A DNA stretch of 39,190 nt from an uncultured Ruminococcus sp. GTDB taxonomy: Bacteria; Bacillota; Clostridia; Oscillospirales; CAG-272. The stretch spans positions 1-39,190 of the forward strand of contig CACZAZ010000008.1 in the NCBI GenBank assembly GCA_902779285.1. The letters run 5' to 3'. A model generated the notes under the pieces. The model was not told where the DNA came from. It worked only from the letters and a program-made list of their open reading frames with translations, and ran no database searches. Of this stretch, positions 32,816 to 39,190 are shown one piece after another. The translations under genes were made by a program, and so were the position numbers. The first letter of the stretch is position 1. Each line of letters begins with the position of its first letter.

Positions 32816-33497
32816 CAAAGAAACCTTTCTCCCCGGGATCGGGGATCGAAAAGCGATCGAACGGCGTACCGTCCGGGATCGCGGAAAAGCAAAGCGTTTT
32901 CCCGGTCGCGGGATGCGGGAACGAGAGCCGGGACGAGAACAGGGCGATCCCGGGAAACCGGTCGTGCGCGCCGTACCGTCCGTCCCCCGCGACGGGATGT
33001 CCCGCGTTTGCGAACTGGGCGCGGATCTGGTGGGTGCGCCCGGTAAACAAACGCACGGCGACGAGCGACAGGGTTTTGCCGTCTGTCTCGGTTTTTCCGA
33101 GTACGCGGTACGCGAGCCGTGCGATCTTCGCGTCCTTCGTTCCCTCGGGGACGACGCGGGTGCGCCCGCCCTCCCGGAGCAAACAGTCGGTCAGCGTTCC
33201 GTATTCCCCGTCGAAAAACCCGTGAAGAACTGCGATATACTCTTTTTTGAAAGTGCCGTCTTCACCTGCAACGAACTGCGAGAGTTTCGCCGCGGCGCGT
33301 TGGTTCGCGGCGGCGACGATCAGCCCGCCGACCCCGCGGTCAAGACGGTGTACGGGAAAGACGGGGCGTCCGGTCTCGCGGGAAAGCAGGGTCAGAAGGT
33401 CGGGATCCCCGCTTCTGTCGGATTGGGAGAGCAGTCCCGGCGCTTTGTTCGCGACGATCAGTTCGCGATCCCGGTACAGGACGTCGTATGGGGACAT
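32802..33497 (-). CDS. RluA-family RNA pseudouridine synthase
   Basis: A 231-aa enzyme. The catalytic motif HRLDRGVGGL holds D53, and RLFTGRTHQIRAQFANAGHPVAGD is split over the usual C-terminal core. It converts uridine to pseudouridine in 23S rRNA or tRNA. There is no N-terminal S4 domain, so it belongs to the short RluA/RluC-like class, and its target base cannot be predicted. AAAGGAGA precedes the ATG. A possible 39-aa ORF lies between it and the promoter at 33700-33728. Confidence 0.93.
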   Translation of the reverse strand: MSPYDVLYRDRELIVANKAPGLLSQSDRSGDPDLLTLLSRETGRPVFPVHRLDRGVGGLIVAAANQRAAAKLSQFVAGEDGTFKKEYIAVLHGFFDGEYGTLTDCLLREGGRTRVVPEGTKDAKIARLAYRVLGKTETDGKTLSLVAVRLFTGRTHQIRAQFANAGHPVAGDGRYGAHDRFPGIALFSSRLSFPHPATGKTLCFSAIPDGTPFDRFSIPDPGEKGFFDDRD

Positions 33498-33539
33498 CTC
33501 GGCTCTCCTTTCAGCAAAATCAGAACGTGGTCCCGAGCG

Positions 33540-33659
33540 TTATTCCGTCCGCTCCGAGAGCAGATACTCGCGGATCCTTGCGCAGTCCTGGGACGTCCGT
33601 ACCGTCTCCCGGAACGCGGGATCCCGCGCCCCCTCGTAAAACGGCCTTTTATCCGGCAT
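33540..33659 (-). CDS. Possible small protein at the head of the rluA operon
   Basis: A 39-aa frame beginning MPDKRPFYEGARDPAF, charged and soluble, with GGAGG 11 nt upstream. It lies between a good promoter (33700-33728) and rluA, where a leader ORF would be expected. No family is recognised and the distance to the ribosome site is long, so it could be chance. The only alternative is an untranslated leader of about 200 nt. Confidence 0.42.
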   Translation of the reverse strand: MPDKRPFYEGARDPAFRETVRTSQDCARIREYLLSERTE

Positions 33660-33683
33660 AAGCGGACAAACCTCCGAGAACGC

Positions 33684-33704
33684 ATACTTTGACTTATAAA
33701 GTAT
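33684..33704 (-). repeat. Inverted repeat overlapping the rluA-operon promoter
   Basis: ATACTTT (33684-33690) and AAAGTAT (33698-33704) are perfect 7-bp arms, 7 bp apart. They overlap the -10 element and probable transcription start, an operator-like position. Confidence 0.55.
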
Positions 33705-33728
33705 AGCATAAAAAAAAGAGAAAAGCAA
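33700..33728 (-). promoter_or_regulatory. Sigma-A promoter of the rluA-tcdA-DUF4037 operon
   Basis: Minus strand TTGCTT (33723-33728), 17-bp spacer, TATACT (33700-33705). Confidence 0.75.
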
Positions 33729-33741
33729 GGGGGACGCCCTT
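33727..33741 (-). terminator. Probable terminator of the lactonase-like gene
   Basis: Minus strand AAGGG/CCCTT stem followed by GCTTTTCTCTTTTTTTT. The stem is short. The T-tract doubles as the spacer of the next promoter. Confidence 0.55.
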
Positions 33742-33752
33742 AGTTTTCTCTG

Positions 33753-33778
33753 TTTTTCGCGCCGTTTTTTCGCGCCGT
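33753..33778. repeat. Exact 13-bp tandem duplication
   Basis: TTTTTCGCGCCGT occurs twice in a row, abutting the stop codon of the lactonase-like gene. Probably a recent slippage duplication. Confidence 0.7.
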
Positions 33779-34776
33779 TACCTTTCTCTCTCCGTCACGC
33801 AGATCGCCCCGGGAAGATCGAACGTGCGCAGGGGGACGAGGCGGTTTTTGCGCGCTCCCTTCACCCTGTAAAGCCGGAAACTGTTCCCGAACTGGTTGGT
33901 GACGACGGCGTACTTTTCGCCCGCCAGAAGAGCGAGATCCCGCGGCTCGTCTCCCCCCGTCGGCGCCCGTCCGATCACGCGGAGCTTCTCCCCGCGGCAG
34001 GAAAGCACGACCGCCTCGTTCTCACCCCGGTTGGTGATATAGAGCCGCCGTCCGCTGCGGGATAGTTTGATCGCGGAGCCCTTGTCGGGTCCGTCGTGCG
34101 GGACGTAGGTGCGGGTGGGCAGCGTCGAGCGGTAAAGGAGCCGTCCGTCCTTCCACGAAAAGACCGATACCGAACAGCCCATCTCGTTCTCGACGTAGAC
34201 GAAGCGCCCGTCTTTTGAGAAAACGAGATGGCGGCAGCCCGCCCCGTCCGGCACTTTCGCCCGCGAGACCTCGGAGAGTTCCCTGTCGTACACGAACACG
34301 GTGTCCAGCCCGAGATCGCAGACCAGCAGATACTTTTTGTCGGGGGAGAAAAAAGTCGAGTGGCAATGCGGCGCCTCCTGCCGGATCGGATCGGGGCCGT
34401 TCCCCTCGTGTTCGACCGTCGCCCCGCCGATCTTTGTCACGCTGCCCGCGCCGTAGTTCGCGACGTAGATATCGTCCCCGTCGACGGCGAGATGGCAGGC
34501 GCCCGATCCCCCTGTCGGCATGATCTCTCCCGTTCGGGAGAGCGAGCCGTCGGGCGCGACCGAGAGCCGGACCACGCCGCCCTCGCCCGTGTCGGGAAAC
34601 GCCTCCGAGACCGTCGCGAAAGCGCGATCGCCGTCGAAGACGAGATAATTCGGGGACGGGAGCGGGAGCGTATCGAGCAGAGTAAGTTCCCCCGATTCCG
34701 ATAGCGCGTAGTGCAGGATACCGCCCTCCGGGACGGCGGAGCAGAGATATACGTCGGTCTTTTTTCGTTTTTCCAT
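33778..34776 (-). CDS. Lactonase family beta-propeller protein (6-phosphogluconolactonase-like)
   Basis: A 332-aa protein with the seven-bladed propeller of the YbhE/Pgl family. Repeated blade patterns are visible: LVFDGDRAFATVSE, HLAVDGDDIYVANYGAGSV, TFFSPDKKYLLVCDLGLDTV, HLVFSKDGRFVYVENEMGCSVSV and RDLALLAGEKYAVVTNQFGN. CHST and GCRHL match conserved active-site surroundings. Members hydrolyse 6-phosphogluconolactone or related lactones, but no pentose-phosphate genes are nearby, so the substrate is open. AAAGGGG precedes the ATG. It has its own promoter and is downstream of dapA. Confidence 0.87.
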   Translation of the reverse strand: MEKRKKTDVYLCSAVPEGGILHYALSESGELTLLDTLPLPSPNYLVFDGDRAFATVSEAFPDTGEGGVVRLSVAPDGSLSRTGEIMPTGGSGACHLAVDGDDIYVANYGAGSVTKIGGATVEHEGNGPDPIRQEAPHCHSTFFSPDKKYLLVCDLGLDTVFVYDRELSEVSRAKVPDGAGCRHLVFSKDGRFVYVENEMGCSVSVFSWKDGRLLYRSTLPTRTYVPHDGPDKGSAIKLSRSGRRLYITNRGENEAVVLSCRGEKLRVIGRAPTGGDEPRDLALLAGEKYAVVTNQFGNSFRLYRVKGARKNRLVPLRTFDLPGAICVTERER

Positions 34777-34816
34777 CGGTTCGCCCCTTTTCGGTCCGCC
34801 GTTTTTGATTCCCCGG

Positions 34817-34845
34817 TTGACTTTGCGCGGGGGGTGTGCTATGAT
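34817..34845 (+). promoter_or_regulatory. Promoter-like sequence on the opposite strand
   Basis: TTGACT (34817-34822), 17-bp spacer, TATGAT (34840-34845) on +, between two minus-strand genes. A transcript from here would run antisense through dapA. No credible + gene follows. Confidence 0.45.
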
Positions 34846-34881
34846 GGTAAAAGAATGCGGCGGAGATACCTTTCAAGAAAG

Positions 34882-34910
34882 AGTATAGCACATCTTCGCG
34901 CCGAACGCAA
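34882..34910 (-). promoter_or_regulatory. Sigma-A promoter of the lactonase-like gene
   Basis: Minus strand TTGCGT (34905-34910), 17-bp spacer, TATACT (34882-34887), about 105 nt before the ATG. Confidence 0.75.
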
Positions 34911-34928
34911 CGGTTTTCGGGATCGGGG

Positions 34929-35801
34929 TCAGATCATCCCGAGCAGAGCCGCCAGACGACGGGACAAGTCCTCCCCGACGGGCGATAACGGCAGCCGAAG
35001 TTCCCCGCCCGAAAGACCGCAGATCTCCATTGCCCGCTTGACCGGGGCGGGATTCGTCTCCGCAAACAGCGCGCGGATCAGGGGCAGGTACAACAGCGTC
35101 AGACGCCGCGCCTCGGCAAGATCCCCCGCCGCAGCCGCAAGATACAATTCCCGAGTCTCGCGCGGTATCAGATTGGAGACCACCGAGATCACTCCCGCGG
35201 CGCCAACGGAAACGGCGGGCAAAACGCCTGCGTCGCAGCCCGTGTAGAGAGGCAGACTGCCGCCGAGACCCGCCGCAAAATCAAGCAGCCGGTCGTACCC
35301 CTCCCCCGCCTCCTTCACCCCGGCGATCATCGGATGCTCCGCGATCTTCCGATAAAGTCCGGGCGAGAGATCGACCCCGGTTCTGCCCGGGACGTTGTAG
35401 ACGATCACGGGAAGCCCGACGTCGGCGATCGCGTGATAATGCGCGACGATCCCGTCTTGCGTCCCCTTGTTGTAGTAGGGCGTGACCGCGAGCACGGAGT
35501 CGGCGCCGCCCGCCTTCGCACGCTCGGTAAATATCACCGCGCTCGCCGTCGAATTCGATCCGACGCCCATAATTACGGGGATCTTTCCACCCGCCCCCTC
35601 GACCGCCGCCGCGAGCAGCCGCTCCCGTTCGCCGTCCGAGAGCGTCGCCGCCTCCCCGGTCGTTCCCGCGACGCAGAGCGCGTCGATCCCGGCGGAGAGC
35701 TGCCACTCGACGAGAAAGCGGAAGGTCTCAAGATCGACGTCGCCTCCCGAAAAAGGCGTTATCAACGCGGTACAGACGCCGCGGAAGATCGGTTGTTTCA
35801 T
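34929..35801 (-). CDS. dapA: 4-hydroxy-tetrahydrodipicolinate synthase
   Basis: A 290-aa TIM-barrel lyase condensing pyruvate with aspartate semialdehyde, first step of the lysine/diaminopimelate branch, which also supplies spore dipicolinate. The Schiff-base lysine is K163 in IAGVKEA, Y135 lies in VYNVPGRTG, and the Thr-Thr pair is at 47-48 in AGTTGEA. All are at the positions of known DapA enzymes. Start 35801 has AAGGGGG upstream; the earlier in-frame ATG at 35837 adds a charged leader without a ribosome site. No dapB is adjacent. Divergent from queA over 77 bp. Confidence 0.94.
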   Translation of the reverse strand: MKQPIFRGVCTALITPFSGGDVDLETFRFLVEWQLSAGIDALCVAGTTGEAATLSDGERERLLAAAVEGAGGKIPVIMGVGSNSTASAVIFTERAKAGGADSVLAVTPYYNKGTQDGIVAHYHAIADVGLPVIVYNVPGRTGVDLSPGLYRKIAEHPMIAGVKEAGEGYDRLLDFAAGLGGSLPLYTGCDAGVLPAVSVGAAGVISVVSNLIPRETRELYLAAAAGDLAEARRLTLLYLPLIRALFAETNPAPVKRAMEICGLSGGELRLPLSPVGEDLSRRLAALLGMI

Positions 35802-35878
35802 CGGTTTTTCCCCCTTTGCTGTCCGGTTCGTTTTCATCCTTATTCCATTGTATGTTTTCGCATCTGAAAGGGGTGCTT

Positions 35879-36958
35879 ATGCCAAACGGTATTATCGTAA
35901 ACGAGAAGGTCAAGACCGATCTTCTCACCTCGGATTTCGACTACGAACTCCCCGAGGAACTGATCGCGCAGACCCCCGCCGAGCGGCGGGACGGCTCGCG
36001 CCTGATGGTCCTCGACAGAAAAAAGGACGCGCCCGAACACCGCGTCTTTTCGGATATTATCGAGTATCTCGACCCGAAGGATATCCTCGTCGTCAACTCG
36101 TCGAAGGTGATCCCCGCGCGTCTTCTCGGCGTGACCGAAAAGACGGGCGGACCGATGGAACTGCTGCTCCTGAAATCTCTTTCGGATGGGCGCTGGGAAA
36201 CGCTGGTCCGTCCGGGAAAACGGGCTAAAGAGGGCGCCGTTCTGCTGTTCGGCGGAGGACTGCTCCGCGCAACGGTGGAGAGCGTCGAGGACGACGGGAA
36301 CCGGATCGTTTCGTTCGACTACGACCGCGCACGCTTCAAAAACGACTACGAACTGCTCGACGCGGTCGGCGAACTTCCCCTCCCTCCCTACATTCACAGG
36401 AAACAGAAAGATCTTTCGCGCTATCAGACGGTCTACGCCAAAGAGGAGGGCTCCGCCGCCGCGCCGACCGCCGGACTGCACTTTACCCCCGAACTGCTCG
36501 ACGCGATCAAACGGAAGGGCGTCGGGTACGCCGAGGTGACGCTGCACATCGGGCTTGGCACTTTCCGCCCCGTGAAAGAAAAACGGATCGCAGACCACCT
36601 GATGCACACCGAGCATTTCCATCTTGACGCGGACGCCGCCGCAGAGATCAACCGCCGCCGCGCCGCGGGCGGACGGGTGATCGCGGTCGGGACCACCTCC
36701 TGCCGCGTACTGGAGAGCGTCGCGGACGAGAACGGGAACGTGCGGGCGACCGAGGGGGACACCGGGATCTTCATCTACCCCGGCTACCGTTTCCGCGCGG
36801 TCGACGCCCTGATCACCAACTTTCATCTGCCGCAGTCGACGCTCCTGATGCTGGTCTCGGCGCTGGCGGGCAGAGAAAAGATCCTCGACGCGTACAAAAC
36901 GGCCGTCCGGGAACGCTACCGCTTTTTCTCCTTCGGGGACGCTATGCTGATCCTCTGA
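35879..36958 (+). CDS. queA: S-adenosylmethionine:tRNA ribosyltransferase-isomerase
   Basis: A 359-aa enzyme making epoxyqueuosine from preQ1-modified tRNA with the ribosyl part of SAM. Conserved stretches are [20 protein letters not shown], then [45 protein letters not shown] and [17 protein letters not shown]. The N-terminus starts about 17 residues before the usual QueA start (near DFDYELP), so a start further in is possible. ATG 35879 follows AAAGGGG. No other queuosine genes are nearby. Confidence 0.96.
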   Translation: MPNGIIVNEKVKTDLLTSDFDYELPEELIAQTPAERRDGSRLMVLDRKKDAPEHRVFSDIIEYLDPKDILVVNSSKVIPARLLGVTEKTGGPMELLLLKSLSDGRWETLVRPGKRAKEGAVLLFGGGLLRATVESVEDDGNRIVSFDYDRARFKNDYELLDAVGELPLPPYIHRKQKDLSRYQTVYAKEEGSAAAPTAGLHFTPELLDAIKRKGVGYAEVTLHIGLGTFRPVKEKRIADHLMHTEHFHLDADAAAEINRRRAAGGRVIAVGTTSCRVLESVADENGNVRATEGDTGIFIYPGYRFRAVDALITNFHLPQSTLLMLVSALAGREKILDAYKTAVRERYRFFSFGDAMLIL

Positions 36959-36976
36959 AAGATCCGAAAAAACAGT

Positions 36977-37006
36977 TTGACAAACGCGCACGATAAGTGG
37001 TAGAAT
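36977..37006 (+). promoter_or_regulatory. Sigma-A promoter of mscS
   Basis: TTGACA (36977-36982), 18-bp spacer, TAGAAT (37001-37006), 30 nt before the ATG. Confidence 0.82.
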
Positions 37007-37036
37007 ATACGCGAATGAATTGATTGGAGAACGCCT

Positions 37037-37861
37037 ATGCCTACTTCCTGGGAAGAAATCAAAGATGTCCTTTGGGAATGGACGCGGACGCACGGTCTTC
37101 GGATCGCCGTCGCGCTGATCATTCTCTTCGTCTCGTTCCGGCTCGTCAATCTCATTTCCCGCGTCGCTCTGCGCCGGTCCGAGAAAAAGAACAAGGTCGA
37201 CAAGACGGTCGCCCGCACCGTGATCTACGTCGTGCGGGTGGTCGTGAAGGTACTGATCGGCGTGGCGCTCGTCGCCTACGTCGGGATCGACACCTCGGGA
37301 CTCGCGGCGCTGCTCGCTGCCGGCGGCGTTACCATCGGTCTTGCGGTCAACGGAGCGCTCGGGAACATCGCGGGCGGCGTCCTGATCATCGTGACGCGTC
37401 CTTTCAGACTCGACGACTTTATCGAGGTCGCGGGCTATTCGGGAACGGTCGAAGATATCCGGCTGGTCTCCACGCGTCTCCGCACCCCCGACAACAAGGT
37501 GGTGGTCGTCCCGAACGGCACCGCTTCGTCGGCGGTCGTGGTCAACTATTCGGTCAAGGATACGCGCCGGATCGACCTGACCTTCCCCATCGGGTACGAG
37601 GAAGACCGTCCGCGCGCGCAGAAAGTCCTGCTCGACGTCTGCAAGAAAAAAAAGACCGTCCTGAAGGATCCCGCGCCTATGGTGCGCGTAATGTCGAACG
37701 GCGCGAGCGGAGTCGAACTGATCGTCCGGGTCTGGGTCCGGAGCGTGGATTACTGGCCGACCTATTTCGACCTGATCGAGAACGGTAAAACGGCGCTCGA
37801 CGAAGCCGGGATCAAGATCCCCTATCCGCAGATGGACGTCCACATCAAAAAAGAAAAATAA
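37037..37861 (+). CDS. mscS: Small-conductance mechanosensitive channel, MscS family
   Basis: A 274-aa protein. Helices lie at about 20-43, 60-82 and 88-120. The third is the Gly/Ala-rich pore helix AALLAAGGVTIGLAVNGALGN. A beta domain (TRPFRLDDFIEVAGYSGTVEDI, VVVVPNG) and an alpha-beta C-terminal domain follow. It forms a heptameric channel opened by membrane tension. Length is typical for E. coli-like MscS. GGAGAA lies 7 nt before the ATG. Monocistronic. Confidence 0.93.
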   Translation: MPTSWEEIKDVLWEWTRTHGLRIAVALIILFVSFRLVNLISRVALRRSEKKNKVDKTVARTVIYVVRVVVKVLIGVALVAYVGIDTSGLAALLAAGGVTIGLAVNGALGNIAGGVLIIVTRPFRLDDFIEVAGYSGTVEDIRLVSTRLRTPDNKVVVVPNGTASSAVVVNYSVKDTRRIDLTFPIGYEEDRPRAQKVLLDVCKKKKTVLKDPAPMVRVMSNGASGVELIVRVWVRSVDYWPTYFDLIENGKTALDEAGIKIPYPQMDVHIKKEK

Positions 37862-37865
37862 AAAC

Positions 37866-37899
37866 AACGGGTGCGACCTTTCGCATCCGTTATTTTTTT
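37866..37899. terminator. Bidirectional terminator between mscS and the lipid kinase-like gene
   Basis: AACGGGTGCGA (37866-37876) pairs with TCGCATCCGTT (37881-37891), followed by ATTTTTTT on +. On the minus strand it is followed by GTTTTTATTTTT. Confidence 0.88.
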
Positions 37900-37900
37900 A

Positions 37901-37930
37901 CTCCCCTCGGACCGAGTGATCCGAGGGGAG
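37901..37930. terminator. Second hairpin between convergent genes
   Basis: CTCCCCTCGG (37901-37910) pairs perfectly with CCGAGGGGAG (37921-37930), with CGATTTT on the right. It adds to the neighbouring terminator. Confidence 0.6.
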
Positions 37931-37948
37931 CGATTTTCGATTAAAGCA

Positions 37949-39058
37949 TCAGGCGTTCGCAGGTTCCGCGGGGGCTTCCTCCGGCTGCGCTTCGGCGGCG
38001 GAAGTTTCCTCCGCGGCGGGGGCGACCTCCTCGATCGGAGTCTCCGCGACGGGGGTTTCGGGCTCCGCGGGGGCGGTTTCCTCACCGACGGGAGCGGCGC
38101 CGACGGTCTCGCCATTACGCCCCGCGATCAGGACGCATCCCTCGGGGACGGCGAAACGGATGGCTTTCGGCACGATGCCGACCGTGAATTCGGTACCGTC
38201 GACGATCTCGCCGTCGACCGACATGGAGAACCCCTCGGGCGCCTTGACCGTGACCTCTTTGGCGCGGCGGTAGGTGATGTACTTTTGGAAACGCGGATCG
38301 TCGAGGTGCGGTTCGTTGGTGTAGGAGCCGAGCAGACGGACGAAGGTGATCCGGGACAGAGGGCGGAACGCCGTGACCTCGATCAGCCCGTCGTGGTTGT
38401 CCGCGCGGGGCGCGCAGAAGAAACTGCCGCCCACGTAGCCGCCGTTCGCCAACGTGCAGAGCAGGATGCGCCCCTTGGTGTCGACGCGCTCGCCGTCCGC
38501 CGTGATCTCACACTTGTTCTTCATTGCCTTGATGAGCCCGGTCAGAACGCCGGTGACGTAGGCGCGTTTGCCGCCGATGATCTTTTTCCGTTTGACCTTG
38601 ATCATGGTCTTCGCGACCGTGGTATCAATGCCGAAATTGGTGATGTTGATGGAGTAGCGGAATTCGCCGGGTTTGCCGTTGTCGACCGTGAGCAGGTCGA
38701 TCTCGTCCTCCGGCGCGTCAAGCAGTTTCTTGAAATCGAGGAACTTGTCCCGTCCCCCGTAATACTTGACGAAATCGTCACCGCTTCCGGAAGGATAAAC
38801 GCCGACCGAGCCGTTCTCGTGTCCGGCGACGCCGTTGACGACCTCGTTCAGCGTCCCGTCGCCGCCGCAGGCGTAGAAACGCGCACGCTCGGTGGGATGC
38901 TCCTCCAGCCACGCCTTCGCGTAGCGCGTGGCGTCGAGAGCCCCCCGGGTAACATAGAACTCACAGTCATAGCCGGAGATCCCGGTAACGGCGCGCATGA
39001 TCTCCTCGGAGGAATCCTTCTTCCCCGCCGCGGGGTTGATGACAAAGATATGCTTCAT
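37949..39058 (-). CDS. Diacylglycerol/lipid kinase family protein with Ala/Glu/Pro-rich tail
   Basis: A 369-aa protein of the DAGK/YegS family. The N-terminus MKHIFVINPAAGKK and the nucleotide motif GGDGTLNEV at 65-73, then GSGDDFVKYYG, are typical; most relatives have GSGNDFAR, so Asn is replaced by Asp here. The second domain has TLANGGYVGGSFFCAPRA and DGLIEV. Members phosphorylate diacylglycerol or related lipids at the membrane face. The last 55-60 residues are a low-complexity Ala/Glu/Pro/Thr tail not found in the core family. AAAGGAG lies about 12 nt before the ATG. The 130 bp upstream to the window edge hold no gene I can support. Confidence 0.9.
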   Translation of the reverse strand: MKHIFVINPAAGKKDSSEEIMRAVTGISGYDCEFYVTRGALDATRYAKAWLEEHPTERARFYACGGDGTLNEVVNGVAGHENGSVGVYPSGSGDDFVKYYGGRDKFLDFKKLLDAPEDEIDLLTVDNGKPGEFRYSINITNFGIDTTVAKTMIKVKRKKIIGGKRAYVTGVLTGLIKAMKNKCEITADGERVDTKGRILLCTLANGGYVGGSFFCAPRADNHDGLIEVTAFRPLSRITFVRLLGSYTNEPHLDDPRFQKYITYRRAKEVTVKAPEGFSMSVDGEIVDGTEFTVGIVPKAIRFAVPEGCVLIAGRNGETVGAAPVGEETAPAEPETPVAETPIEEVAPAAEETSAAEAQPEEAPAEPANA

Positions 39059-39190
39059 GTATTCGCGTTCTCCTTTCGGATGATTTAATACGTCTTTGAT
39101 GGCGCGGATTTAATATTCAATTCATAATCACGAGTATAATTGCAATCGAAAAATGAGAAAAAGGAAAGAGGAAACCGCTTTGTTACGTTT

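Noticed and set aside
34855..35247. A + strand gene following the promoter at 34817-34845
   Set aside because: The frame starts with ATG but has no ribosome site, is Arg-rich, and runs antisense into dapA.
35840..37867. Open minus-strand frame of 675 codons opposite queA and mscS
   Set aside because: Same reason: it spans two well-supported + genes and their intergenic promoter and shows no recognisable domain.
39153..39190. Start of a new + gene at the right window edge (ATG 39153 or TTG 39180 after AAAGAGG, with TATAAT at 39135-39140)
   Set aside because: Only 12 codons or fewer are visible, the -35 is poor and the start is ambiguous, so it cannot be supported.
1..39190. CRISPR arrays, transposases, phage genes, integrases
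   Set aside because: No regularly spaced repeats and no such proteins were found on either strand.

Overview
The window reads as chromosomal DNA of a GC-rich, endospore-forming, probably anaerobic Clostridia-type Firmicute, likely from a gut-related lineage. The sporulation ATPase SpoIVA points to this, as do a single-chain iron-sulfur L-serine dehydratase, DUF1292, YitT-family and TSCPD proteins, AAGGAGG-like ribosome binding sites, canonical TTGACA-17-TATAAT promoters and many rho-independent terminators. Gene content is mostly housekeeping. There is no phage, transposase, plasmid gene or CRISPR array.

Layout. 1-2640: 3' part of mscL, a tandem pair of YitT membrane proteins, then about 300 bp holding a strong terminator and an unassigned, highly structured RNA-like element. 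2644-9060 (minus): DUF1292 with its own promoter, and an operon running htpG > unknown PDT/ACT-like gene > TSCPD protein > lepA > hemW. In this operon htpG carries a 1-nt frameshift and hemW an internal deletion plus frameshift. 9060-16220: sugar-phosphate isomerase-like protein, spoIVA with a sigma-E-like promoter, a stand-alone acyl carrier protein, a small unknown gene, a CDF transporter with Mn-exporter-like site residues, an SGNH hydrolase and sdaA.

16225-24840 (minus) is the most distinctive region. It is a five-gene signalling operon: a membrane hybrid histidine kinase with two receiver domains and no Hpt, a substrate-binding lipoprotein without ABC permeases, a REC/degenerate-GGDEF/intact-EAL response regulator, a stand-alone Hpt protein, and a membrane-anchored metallophosphoesterase with Fn3- and LamG-like domains. 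The parts could form one phosphorelay from an external ligand to c-di-GMP hydrolysis. 25013-26490 is a visibly AT-richer islet: an unknown 181-aa protein and an aminoglycoside-nucleotidyltransferase-like gene. The second gene lies between two 39-bp repeats (33/39 identical) that are terminator hairpins, the right one directly downstream of tRNA-Leu.

26621-39058: an ECF S component, NagD-like HAD phosphatase and tRNA-Leu(UAG) in one transcription unit; a tightly overlapping operon of RluA-type pseudouridine synthase, NTP_transf_5-like protein, TcdA-like protein, membrane-anchored unknown, TPR protein and DUF4037 protein; a lactonase-like beta-propeller protein; dapA; divergent queA and mscS; and a lipid kinase-like gene with an unusual Ala/Glu/Pro tail. 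The presence of both MscL and MscS channels suggests ordinary osmotic-downshock protection.
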